Assembly: GCA_964427535.1 (NCBI GenBank)
Contig: CAYRVF010000008.1
Span: 1-64,000, forward strand
Length of the DNA stretch: 64,000 nt
Direction: 5' to 3'
Origin: CAYRVF01 sp964427535
Lineage (GTDB): Bacteria > Chloroflexota > Ktedonobacteria > Ktedonobacterales > JADMIN01
The number at the start of each line of letters is the position of its first letter. Within the stretch, counting starts at the first letter, position 1. Position numbers and translations under genes: made by a program. Shown here in pieces: positions 52,359 through 60,808 of the stretch. The notes beneath the pieces are model-generated. The model searched no databases. It was given only the letters and a program-made list of their open reading frames with translations, and was not told the DNA's origin.

Positions 52359-52757
52359 ATGGCGAGCAACAGAGAGCAAGGAGGCGCCGCGTCGGCGGAT
52401 GCCAATAACACTGTGCGTGAGGCATATGCGCGGCTCGGGAAGCTCGGCGGCGCCGCTCGTAAGGAGGCGCTCGGCACAGAGGGATACACGATGCTGGGCC
52501 ACAGAGGTGGCGAGGCGGTGAAGGAAAAGTACGGCACCGACTTTTATCATGAGATAGGCAAGCAGGGTGGCGAGACACGCAAGGGACAGCTTGGCACGAC
52601 TGGATACCAGCAACTGGGTTCACGTGGGGGCAGCACCACGAAGCAGAAGTATGGTCCCGAATACTACCAGCGCATCGGGCGGCGCGGCGGACAGGCGCGA
52701 CGCGAACAGATGGCGCGCGAACTTGACTCCCAGCATGAAACCGAGACACCGGCTTAG
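52359..52757 (+). CDS. KGG-repeat stress protein (GsiB/LEA_5-like)
   Basis: The 132-residue hydrophilic protein has five repeats exactly 20 residues apart, starting at residues 26, 46, 66, 86 and 106, each of the form (L/I)G-x-x-GG-x-x-x-(K/R). Units one to four continue through G at position 14 and Y at position 18. This is the KGG pattern of B. subtilis GsiB and plant group 1 LEA proteins, which are disordered and protect against desiccation. Predicted pI is near neutral to basic. AAGGAG lies about ten bases before the ATG. The 200 bases upstream (52157-52358) hold no other gene. Confidence 0.88.
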   Translation: MASNREQGGAASADANNTVREAYARLGKLGGAARKEALGTEGYTMLGHRGGEAVKEKYGTDFYHEIGKQGGETRKGQLGTTGYQQLGSRGGSTTKQKYGPEYYQRIGRRGGQARREQMARELDSQHETETPA

Positions 52758-52890
52758 GCATCGGGGCGGTCACGTACTCGAACCGACGTCTCGCATGCCC
52801 GCGATGAATCCGGCATCCTTTCTGTTGGTAGAGCGCTAGCGTCTGATCGTGCCCCTCCAGTATGCCAGCCACGCGAGGAGTCAACACCGC

Positions 52891-54531
52891 ATGCAGCCTG
52901 TCCTCGATGCCGCGACCGATCTGCAGGAGGTTGCCCGAACGTACTTCGGCTACACGTTCCTGCGAGCCGGTCAGGAAGCCGCGATTCGCTCGGTCGTGGA
53001 GGGGCACGATACGCTTGCCGTGATGCCGACTGGCTCAGGGAAGTCGGCGATCTATCAGATCGCGTCGCTGCTGATACCTGGGCCAACTGTCATCGTCTCG
53101 CCGCTCATCGCGCTGCAGCACGATCAGGTAGAGGCGATCAATGCCCGGCGGGCTGGCACCGCTGCCGTGCTGAACTCGCGGCTTGGCGTCAGGGAACGAG
53201 AGGAGTTCTTCGAGGGCCTGGAGAGCGGCGACTTGGATTTCATCTTTCTCGCTCCGGAACAGTTCGCGAATGAGGACGTGCTCGACCATATCCGCGCAGT
53301 CGGGCCGTCGCTGTTTGTGGTGGATGAGGCGCACTGCATCAGCGAGTGGGGGCACGACTTCCGGCCGGATTACCTGCATCTTGGCGAGGTAGTCGAGGTG
53401 CTGGCGCACCCGCGTGTGCTGGCGATGACGGCAACGGCTGCCCCGCCTGTGCGCGAGGAGATCGTCGAGCGGCTGCGCATGCGCGATGCGCGGGTCGTCG
53501 TGCGCGATTTCGACAGGCCCAACATCTGGCTCGGCGTGGAGCACTTTCATGATGAGCAGACGAAGACGAACGCACTGATCGAGCGTGTCGTCGCGGCGGA
53601 GAAACCTGGCATCGTGTACGTGGCCACACACGCGCACGCCGAAGCGGTCGCCGACGAGTTGCGGCAGGCGGGTGTGCGTGCGCGGCACTATCATGCGGGC
53701 ATGCACGGCGAGGAGCGCACCGAGGCATACGATCAGTTCATGGCACGCGAGATTGACGTGATTGTCGCCACCATTGCGTTTGGTATGGGCATCGACAAGC
53801 CCGACGTGCGGTTCGTGTTCCACTACGACGTCAGCGACTCGGTGGACTCATATTATCAAGAGATTGGTCGCGCGGGACGCGACGACAAACCGGCCCGCGC
53901 CATCCTCTTCTACCGGCAAGAAGACCTCAATCTCCAGCGATTCCTCGGCTCTAGCGGGCACCTCGATGTTCGCCAGGTGGTGCGGGTGGCGCGTGCGGTA
54001 GATGCCGCGGATGGGCCGAGCGATCGCCGAAATCTGGCCCGTGACACGCATCTCTCACAGGCGATGGCCGCGGCGGCGCTCACTTGGCTGGAACACGCTG
54101 GCGTGGTTGGGGTGCTGCCCACGGGCGAGGCCGTCGCAACACGCAAGCACGCTGATGTGGAGCGCGCCGCGCGCGAGGCGGTGGAGCTGCAGGAGCGCAG
54201 GCGGCAGTTCGAGCACTCGCGCATCGACATGATGCGGGCCTACGCCGAGGGCACGAACTGCCGCCGCGAGTATCTGCTGACGTACTTCGGCGAAGAAATC
54301 GACGACCCGTGCGGCAATTGCGACAACTGCGACGCCGGACGGAGTCTGCCCGAGAACGCGCAGAATGAGCCATTCCCCATCAACAGCCGGGTAACTCACG
54401 AGAAGTGGGGTGCAGGCATGGTGTTGCGGTACGAGGGCGACACCGTCGTCGTGCTGTTTGACGCGGTGGGGTATAAGACACTCGACGTTGCTCTCGTCGT
54501 TCAGCAGCACCTCTTGCGACTCGCCAGTTAG
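52891..54531 (+). CDS. recQ: RecQ-family ATP-dependent DNA helicase
   Basis: Superfamily 2 3'-5' helicase of 546 residues: aromatic Q-like region FLRAGQEAAI, Walker A MPTGSGKSAIYQ, VIVSPLIALQHDQV, DEAHCISEWGHDFRPDY, AMTATAAP, and HYHAGM, IDVIVATIAFGMGIDKPDVR, QEIGRAGRD. A zinc-binding RecQ-Ct follows with CRREYLLTYFGEE and CGNCDNC. Instead of HRDC, the C-terminus has a small domain INSRVTHEKWGAGMVLRYEG resembling the tail of UvrD/PcrA-type helicases. ATG 52891 has GAGGAG ten bases upstream; an earlier GTG lacks one. Confidence 0.94.
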   Translation: MQPVLDAATDLQEVARTYFGYTFLRAGQEAAIRSVVEGHDTLAVMPTGSGKSAIYQIASLLIPGPTVIVSPLIALQHDQVEAINARRAGTAAVLNSRLGVREREEFFEGLESGDLDFIFLAPEQFANEDVLDHIRAVGPSLFVVDEAHCISEWGHDFRPDYLHLGEVVEVLAHPRVLAMTATAAPPVREEIVERLRMRDARVVVRDFDRPNIWLGVEHFHDEQTKTNALIERVVAAEKPGIVYVATHAHAEAVADELRQAGVRARHYHAGMHGEERTEAYDQFMAREIDVIVATIAFGMGIDKPDVRFVFHYDVSDSVDSYYQEIGRAGRDDKPARAILFYRQEDLNLQRFLGSSGHLDVRQVVRVARAVDAADGPSDRRNLARDTHLSQAMAAAALTWLEHAGVVGVLPTGEAVATRKHADVERAAREAVELQERRRQFEHSRIDMMRAYAEGTNCRREYLLTYFGEEIDDPCGNCDNCDAGRSLPENAQNEPFPINSRVTHEKWGAGMVLRYEGDTVVVLFDAVGYKTLDVALVVQQHLLRLAS

Positions 54532-54637
54532 CAGGTCCCGCATATTGGATCTCGGCACGGCACTTGCGCTCGGAGACACGACTTCCGGGGGGCACATCTC
54601 CCGTTAATGACGTGGTCTGTGTGGCAAGGAGCATGAT

Positions 54638-56779
54638 GTGCCGGGACTCTCCGAGCAGCAATTACTGTTTAGCCTGCTGGCGCTCGCTGTCGTTCTCGCC
54701 GCCGCCCGTGCATCCGGTGAGGTAGCGCGGCGCCTGGGCCAGCCCGAGGTTCTTGGTGAACTCTTTGCCGGCTTCCTGCTAGGCCCCTCTGTGCTCGGCG
54801 CGGTTCTGCCCGGAGCGCGCTCGGTGCTCTTTCTGAACTCAGGCGTCGAGCCGGTGCTCTCGATCTTCTCGTGGGTGGGCGCGATTCTCTTGCTGCTGAT
54901 CGCGGGCATCGAGGTCGATCTGGGCATTCTCAGGTCCGTCGCGCGGCCGGGTGCGTTCGCCGCTGTCGGGGCGATTGTACCATCGCTAGTGGGCGGCGCG
55001 GGGTTCGCGCTCATCGTCCTGCATCGCGGTCTGCCCTACAACTTCATGCTGGGCATCGTGCTCTCGGTGACGGCGGTGAGTGTCGCCGCGAAGATCCTGA
55101 TCGAGCGCGATGTGTTGCGCCGCGAATATGCGCAGGTCATTCTCGCGGCGGGCATCGCGAGCGAGGTAGTGGTCTGGCTGCTGGTCTCCGTCGCCTCGGC
55201 AACCAAGGGGGCGTCGCCAGTGCTTGCCGCCGCGCGGAGTCTGGTCTTCGCCGTGGCGTTCTTCGGAGTGGTGATCTTCGCCGGGCGCCGGTTCGTCTTC
55301 TGGGCGATGCGCCGGGTCGCCGATTCGACACATGTCGTGCGCGGGCAGCTCTCGCTCATCGTCATCCTGACGTTTCTCGCGTCGGCCATCACCCAGGCGC
55401 TTGGCCTTCACGCGCTGCTGGGAGCCTTCGCAGTGGGCGTGCTGCTCAGTCGGGCACCCCGCACCAATAAGCCGCTGCTCGAAAACGTCCAGACGCTTAC
55501 GACGGGACTTTTCGCGCCGATCTTCTTTGTGCTCGCGGGTATGCGGGTGGACATTTATCAGCTCGGTTCGCCGGTCTCGATCGGGCTGGTGCTGCTCTTG
55601 TTCGTCGTCGCGTCACTGCTCAAGCTGGTCTTCGCGACACTGGGCGCGCGACTCGGCGGTCTGGGGGCCTGGCAAGCGGCGCTCGTAGGCGTCGGGCTGA
55701 ATATGAAGGGCGGCACGGATGTCATCGTCGCGATCGTCGGCGTTGAGTTGGGGCTGCTTTCGACACGTGTGTACACGATGTACGCGATTGTGGCGATGCT
55801 GACCGTACTGATCGCCCCAACGCTGATCACCCACCTGGAGCGCAAGGCGCCGCCGACGGAGGGAGAGGTTGAGCGACTCGAACACGAGGAGGCGACGCGA
55901 CGGTCGTACGTTTCGGGTGTGGAGCGCGTCCTCGTGCCGATTGGCCCGCACCTGTGTCCGGAGCTTACTGCGAGCGTCATCGAGCGGATCGCACAGGCGA
56001 AGCTGCGGCAGAAAGAAATCTTCGACATTACGGAACTTGTCGTGAATGTGGAGGAGCCGCGCGACACGGTGTCGACCAGCGTAAAAGCCATCAGCACCAT
56101 CGATCGCGTCGAGCCGCTCGAGAATGTGGAACTGCGCCAGAAGCATATCGACGTCGGCGGTGGTCTCCGGCTGGTCGTCGATGCGGCGAAGGACTACGAT
56201 GTCATCGCCATAGGCGCCCGACAACCTCAGGCAGGCCAGCGTCTCTCGCTGGGCAGGCTACAGGACGCGATCGTGCATCGAGCAGAGACGAGTGTGCTCG
56301 TCACGATCAGCGACGACGACCGAGTGACGCTGGGCGCGAGGAGCCGCATCCTTGTGCCGATCAATGGCCTGGAATACTCCCTCTCGGCAGCGGATACCGC
56401 GGCCTATCTCGCACAGGGGTCAGGGAGCGAAGTGGTGCTGCTCAATGTCGCCTATCCAACGGCGGACTCGATGCTCTGGCAGGAAGGCGACCATAGACGG
56501 CTGCTCGAAGCCGCCAATGGCGTCATGGGCGAGGCCGCGTTTCGCATCGCGCGGCTGGGGGTGCCCGTCTCGAAGCGCGTTAAGTTCGGGCCGAATGCCG
56601 CGGGCGTGATTCGCGACGAGCTGGCGACCGGTGATTTTGCGCTGGTCGTGCTGGGGGCGGTCGACCGAGGAGCGAGCGCGCATTTCTCGCTGGGCCGCAC
56701 GGCAGAGGCAGTGCTGACATGCCGGCAGGTGCCAAAGCTGCTGCTGGTCTCCCGCCAGACGGTCCATGTCGACCGCTAG
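54638..56779 (+). CDS. CPA2 cation/proton antiporter with C-terminal universal-stress-type domains
   Basis: The 713-residue protein has a membrane half of about 12 helices (residues 1-400) typical of Na+(K+)/H+ exchangers: RLGQPEVLGELFAGFLLGPSVLG, LLLLIAGIEVDL, SVTAVSVAAKIL, GLHALLGAFAVGVLLSR, VGLNMKGGTDVIVA. The cytosolic half has two Usp-like units, around VERVLVPIGPHLCPELT and RSRILVPINGLEYSLSAAD, each followed by segments such as YDVIAIGARQ and FALVVLGAVDRGASAHFSLGRTAEAVL. A nucleotide-regulated exchanger is implied. GTG 54638 follows AAGGAG by seven bases. Confidence 0.92.
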   Translation: MPGLSEQQLLFSLLALAVVLAAARASGEVARRLGQPEVLGELFAGFLLGPSVLGAVLPGARSVLFLNSGVEPVLSIFSWVGAILLLLIAGIEVDLGILRSVARPGAFAAVGAIVPSLVGGAGFALIVLHRGLPYNFMLGIVLSVTAVSVAAKILIERDVLRREYAQVILAAGIASEVVVWLLVSVASATKGASPVLAAARSLVFAVAFFGVVIFAGRRFVFWAMRRVADSTHVVRGQLSLIVILTFLASAITQALGLHALLGAFAVGVLLSRAPRTNKPLLENVQTLTTGLFAPIFFVLAGMRVDIYQLGSPVSIGLVLLLFVVASLLKLVFATLGARLGGLGAWQAALVGVGLNMKGGTDVIVAIVGVELGLLSTRVYTMYAIVAMLTVLIAPTLITHLERKAPPTEGEVERLEHEEATRRSYVSGVERVLVPIGPHLCPELTASVIERIAQAKLRQKEIFDITELVVNVEEPRDTVSTSVKAISTIDRVEPLENVELRQKHIDVGGGLRLVVDAAKDYDVIAIGARQPQAGQRLSLGRLQDAIVHRAETSVLVTISDDDRVTLGARSRILVPINGLEYSLSAADTAAYLAQGSGSEVVLLNVAYPTADSMLWQEGDHRRLLEAANGVMGEAAFRIARLGVPVSKRVKFGPNAAGVIRDELATGDFALVVLGAVDRGASAHFSLGRTAEAVLTCRQVPKLLLVSRQTVHVDR

Positions 56780-56910
56780 TCTGTAGAGCGTTCGACGTGT
56801 GGGCATGTGGTCTGCCTCTTGCACCATCAGCGTCTGGTGACTCGACGGTCTCCGTCTGTCACGCCCGACACGACGCCGTGCGCGGGACTTTCCAGTCAAG
56901 GAGGATGCGA

Positions 56911-58011
56911 ATGAGCCGCTTTGGAATCGGCACGGGCACGCTAGCTCTTACTTCAGGCGTCGCGCTCGCCCTGGCGGTGAATAAGGCACTACGGCAGGCG
57001 CTCGCGGAAGACCTCACCGGGCAGGTTGTCATCGTGACCGGCAGCTCGCGCGGGCTGGGGCTGGCGCTCGCGCGAGAGTTCGCGCGGCAGGGCGCGAAGG
57101 TGGTGCTCTGCGCTCGTGACGCCGAACAGCTCGAGTGGGCACGCGCCGACATTGAGAAGCGCGGAGCCGAGGCATTAGCCGTCGAGTGCGATGTGACCAA
57201 CCCGGACGATGTGGCGCGACTCGTCACCACTGCCACTGCCCGCTTCGGCCGGGTGGATGTGCTGGTCAACAACGCCGGGACGATTCAGGTGGGTCCGTCC
57301 GATATGCAGACACGGGCGGACTTTGAAGATGCTTTGAACGAGATGTTTTGGAGCGTGTATAACTGCACCACCGCGGTCCTGCCGCAAATGCGCGCGCGAC
57401 ATTCTGGCCGCATCGTCAACATCACCTCCATCGGCGGCAAGATCAGCGTGCCGCATCTTCTGCCGTACTCAACCGCGAAGTTCGCTGCGACGGGCTTCTC
57501 GGAGGGTCTGCGCGCCGAGCTGGCGAAAGACGGCATCACGGTCGTGACGGTGATTCCGGGCCTTATGCGCACAGGCTCACCTGTCAACGCGATCTTCAAA
57601 GGGCAGAATGAGAAGGAGTACACCTGGTTCGCGCTCAGCGACAATATCCCAGGTGTCTCGATCAACGCGGAGCGGGCGGCGCGCCAGATCGTGGCGGCGG
57701 CGCGCCGGGGTGAGGCGGAGGCTATAATCTCGCTCCCGGCACAGGCGGCGGTGCTGTTCCATGGTGTCTTCCCTGGGCTGACCATCGACATCGCTGCGCT
57801 CGTCAATCGTCTGCTACCGGCACCCGGCGGCATCGGCAAAGGGCGGGCGACCGGGCGCGAGAGTCAGACGCACATCACCGAGTCGCCCCTGCTGGCGCTC
57901 GGCAAGCGCGCAGGCGAGCGGTTCCACCAGGAGCCCGCGGCGAAGGCGTGGGACGGCGACGAAGTGGACGACGCGCGGGCCGATGGAAGCAGGGCACGGC
58001 CCGGCCGGTGA
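56911..58011 (+). CDS. Short-chain dehydrogenase/reductase
   Basis: The 366-residue protein has an N-terminal hydrophobic segment (TLALTSGVALALAVNKAL), then a classical SDR domain: VVIVTGSSRGLGLALA (NAD(P) binding), CDVTNPDDV, VLVNNAGTIQVG, NITSIGGKI with the catalytic serine, and YSTAKFAATGF with Tyr and Lys. The last 80 residues extend past the SDR fold and end disordered. AAGGAGG with a six-base spacing selects ATG 56911 over 56905. The substrate is unknown; the N-terminal anchor and long C-terminus suggest a membrane-associated lipid or sterol-like substrate, which is inference. Confidence 0.88.
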   Translation: MSRFGIGTGTLALTSGVALALAVNKALRQALAEDLTGQVVIVTGSSRGLGLALAREFARQGAKVVLCARDAEQLEWARADIEKRGAEALAVECDVTNPDDVARLVTTATARFGRVDVLVNNAGTIQVGPSDMQTRADFEDALNEMFWSVYNCTTAVLPQMRARHSGRIVNITSIGGKISVPHLLPYSTAKFAATGFSEGLRAELAKDGITVVTVIPGLMRTGSPVNAIFKGQNEKEYTWFALSDNIPGVSINAERAARQIVAAARRGEAEAIISLPAQAAVLFHGVFPGLTIDIAALVNRLLPAPGGIGKGRATGRESQTHITESPLLALGKRAGERFHQEPAAKAWDGDEVDDARADGSRARPGR

Positions 58012-58055
58012 TCGACCGGCGGAGGCCGTCACGTTCCGGCCCCGTGTCTGGTTGC

Positions 58056-59273
58056 TCAGGCGCTCCGCTGAATCGCCTGGATGGCCTCTGCAAGATGCTC
58101 AAGGTCGTCTTCGGTGTTGTAGAAGCCGGCGGCCAAGCGGTTCGCCCGTGGGTTGCTGATGTAGCGCGTGACGAACCGGATGGCGATGTTGTACTCGTCG
58201 GCGAGGCGATTGCTCAGGTCTTCTGGGTCGATGCCCGCGACGACGAAGCTGATTAGCCCAGCAGAGCGGTCCGCAGGCGTGACAACCTCGACGCCGCTGA
58301 TCCCGGTCAGAAGCTCGCGGGCCAAACGGCCGAGCGCCGCGATACGATCCGCGGCCCAGGGCAGGCCGACATCGTCACGAATCCACCGAGTCGCGGCTTG
58401 CTGACCGCGAAGCAGCGGCAGACTGATGCTGCCGACGTCGAACCGCGAGGCGTCTTCGGCGGGCTCGAAGGTGCCCGCGAGATAGTCGAGTGAGTCCATG
58501 CGCGCGCCGAAGGGACCGACGATTGTCTGCTCCAGGCGTTCGAGACTGCCAGCGCGCGCGTAGAAGACGCCAGTCTCTTCGGGTCCACACATCCACTTCT
58601 GACCGGGGCAGGCGTAGAAATCCACCTCCAGGTCGTGCATGTCGATCGGAATCTGCCCGTACGACTGCGCGCCGTCGACGGCGACGAGCACATTGTGGCT
58701 GTGCGCCATCGCCACCAGCTCTTTCAGCGGAAGCACGGTGCCGGTGGTGTAGGGGATGTGCGAGAGCACGAGCATTCTGGTGCGCGGGGTGATCTGTCGC
58801 TCGAAGGTCGCCACGATCTCGTCTGTTGAGGCGTCGCCGATGCCGATGTCGGCGACGCGCACGCACACGCCATAGCGTCGTCGCGCGAGAAAGATGGGCA
58901 GAAGGCCGCTAGGGTGTTCCAGGTTGGAAGTGACGATCTCATCGCCTTCGCGCCAGGGAAATCCGGCGATCGCGAGGTTCATGCCATCGGTCGTGTGGCG
59001 GCACAACGCCAACTCGGCTGGGTCACAGCCAATGACCTGGGCGACATCCGACTTGACCTCAGTAGCCGCCCCAAATATCTGCACGTAATGGTCCCGCGCG
59101 ATGCGCCCGTGCAGCAGCTCGTCATCTTCCGCCTGGCGCATCGCGGCTATCGCCCGGCGCGGGAGTGGGCCGCACGCGCCAGTGTTGAGATAGACGGTAC
59201 TCAGGACGGCTGGGACCTCCTCGCGGATACGCTGGATGCGTGCGCTGTCGTCTCGGCGTGACGGCAATGACAT
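58056..59273 (-). CDS. Class V aminotransferase / cysteine-desulfurase-like PLP enzyme
   Basis: The 405-residue fold type I PLP enzyme has VYLNTGACGPLPRRAI at the start, CRHTTDGMNLAIAGFPW, SNLEHPSGLLPI, HIPYTTGTVLPLKEL, VAVDGAQSYGQIPID, and the PLP lysine in CPGQKWMCGPEETG. This arrangement fits the isopenicillin-N-epimerase/ergothioneine-EgtE-like and cysteine-desulfurase-like group; the mobile active-site cysteine of true desulfurases is not obvious. Start 59273 has GGAGG eight bases upstream, while longer in-frame starts do not. The reaction is not predictable from sequence alone. Confidence 0.85.
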   Translation of the reverse strand: MSLPSRRDDSARIQRIREEVPAVLSTVYLNTGACGPLPRRAIAAMRQAEDDELLHGRIARDHYVQIFGAATEVKSDVAQVIGCDPAELALCRHTTDGMNLAIAGFPWREGDEIVTSNLEHPSGLLPIFLARRRYGVCVRVADIGIGDASTDEIVATFERQITPRTRMLVLSHIPYTTGTVLPLKELVAMAHSHNVLVAVDGAQSYGQIPIDMHDLEVDFYACPGQKWMCGPEETGVFYARAGSLERLEQTIVGPFGARMDSLDYLAGTFEPAEDASRFDVGSISLPLLRGQQAATRWIRDDVGLPWAADRIAALGRLARELLTGISGVEVVTPADRSAGLISFVVAGIDPEDLSNRLADEYNIAIRFVTRYISNPRANRLAAGFYNTEDDLEHLAEAIQAIQRSA

Positions 59274-59465
59274 CGTGCTGGCCTCCATGAGATGCGCGTC
59301 GCACCCTCGGGTGTGGCGCGTTGGGTTCATCGATCGGTACCACCCGCCAGGCGAGCGGTTCGTCTGCTTGTAGCCTATCACACGTGTAGCGGCTGCTCGC
59401 TCGGGTGCGCCGGCACGCCACAACACGCGGCTCGTGTTCGTGCGGAGTGCTGAGGTTCGGGAAGC

Positions 59466-60695
59466 CTACACTTCGAGAGGGCGCGAGAAGAGGCGCGTGG
59501 GTGCAGAGTGGGGAACAACCACCGTAAGTGCGAGTGGTGCGATGCTGAATGTCATCGGGAGCGTGCCGTGCAACTCGCCGTCAACCTGGACCGGCAGAGG
59601 TGGATTGGATTCGAGACGCACCGTGCGGCCGCGTTCGTAGCGAATCTGTGGCCCACGCGACGGCCGCCGGAAGAACGCGCGCAGAAATACACGGGCGCGA
59701 TGGACGAGCCCACCGCCGCCGATGATAACCACATCGAGCAGGCCATCATCGGCAACCGCGTTGGTGGTGAAGGTGAATGCGCCGCCATAGAGCCGAGTGT
59801 TGCCGACGATCACCATTAGCGCGCTCGTGTTGTGGCGCCGGCCATTGTGCTGCCAGACGATACGCGCGGGGCGCGACGTCAGGCTGAGCATGCTCACCGC
59901 CGCGAGGTATTCGAGCGCCTTCAGTCCGAGGCGCTTCAGCCGGCTTTGCTCTACGCGCCGAGTGGCCTCGGCATCGAGGCCAATGCCCGCCATGAGCAGA
60001 AAGTAGCGCGCGTTCGCCCGTCCGAGGTCCACACGTCGGCGGGCTCCGTGCAGCAGAACGTTACGCGCCTCATGCAGATTCAGCGGAATCCCCGTCTCGC
60101 GCGCCCACACGTTGACCGTGCCCACCGGCAGGACGCCGAGCGCCGTGGTGTGACCGGCCAGCGACTGGATGATGTCGTTGATGGTGCCATCGCCGCCAGC
60201 GGCGATCACGAGCTCCATGCCCTGCTCCGTCGCCTCTCGCGCGAGCACCTGTGCATGGCCAGGCCGCTCGGTGAGAGAGAGCTCAGTCGGCAGTCCGCGC
60301 TCCGTGAGCCAGGCCGCCGTCTCTTCGAGCTCGCGCATGACGCCAGGCAGCTTGATCGTTCCCGACGTAGGATTGGCGATAATGCGCGCGCGGAATCCTG
60401 TCGCTGGCGAGACGTCGGGGACGACCGAGGCCGCCGGACGGAGGAGTGTGGCTGGTGGACTAGGTGAGGGCACGACGGAATACGTCAGATGCGAGACAGC
60501 GGAGAGATACGCGAGAGTGGCGTCTTGCAGTGCGTGAACCGACTGGCGGACGGTGCTTCGCACCCGGGACACGCGCCACGTCCAGCGACCCACAGTGGCA
60601 GCCGTCCGGACATGCTCAATATTGAGGCGCCCTGCTATCGCGAACAGGCGCTCGCGCACATAGGACGCCGTGCGCTGCTTGCTCGCTTCAGCCAT
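59466..60695 (-). CDS. Diacylglycerol kinase-family lipid kinase
   Basis: The 409-residue protein has an N-terminal stretch of about 100 residues that is not conserved, then a DAGK catalytic domain: RARIIANPTSGT, LTERPGHAQVLAREA, VIAAGGDGTINDIIQSL (nucleotide loop), LGVLPVGTVNVWARETGIP, and YFLLMAGIGLDAEATRRVE. The C-terminal beta domain ends PVQVDGELHGTLPMTFSI. It probably phosphorylates diacylglycerol or another membrane lipid, as DgkB and YegS do. CGGAGCG precedes the ATG at 60695, and a perfect 12-bp palindrome lies about 30 bases upstream. Confidence 0.9.
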   Translation of the reverse strand: MAEASKQRTASYVRERLFAIAGRLNIEHVRTAATVGRWTWRVSRVRSTVRQSVHALQDATLAYLSAVSHLTYSVVPSPSPPATLLRPAASVVPDVSPATGFRARIIANPTSGTIKLPGVMRELEETAAWLTERGLPTELSLTERPGHAQVLAREATEQGMELVIAAGGDGTINDIIQSLAGHTTALGVLPVGTVNVWARETGIPLNLHEARNVLLHGARRRVDLGRANARYFLLMAGIGLDAEATRRVEQSRLKRLGLKALEYLAAVSMLSLTSRPARIVWQHNGRRHNTSALMVIVGNTRLYGGAFTFTTNAVADDGLLDVVIIGGGGLVHRARVFLRAFFRRPSRGPQIRYERGRTVRLESNPPLPVQVDGELHGTLPMTFSIAPLALTVVVPHSAPTRLFSRPLEV

Positions 60696-60725
60696 CCGGA
60701 CGCTCCGTGTCTACTCTTCGCTAGC

Positions 60726-60737
60726 GGACATATGTCC
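60726..60737. promoter_or_regulatory. 12-bp perfect palindrome upstream of the lipid kinase gene
   Basis: GGACATATGTCC lies between the lipid kinase start (60695) and a minus-strand TACAAT (complement of 60740-60745) that could be its -10. The palindrome would fall at the transcription start and could be a repressor site. No regulator gene is adjacent. Confidence 0.4.
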
Positions 60738-60808
60738 CCATTGTAGTACGTAGGAACGCGCGCTGCTGGTCACACGCGTCCCGCTACATTGCTGCAACGC
60801 AGGACATG

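Noticed and set aside
52824..52836. GTTGGTAGAGCGC, identical to a tRNA D-arm, with GTACTCGAACC-like sequence nearby
   Set aside because: No acceptor, anticodon or T helices can be formed around it on either strand; at most a fragment of a former tRNA or chance.
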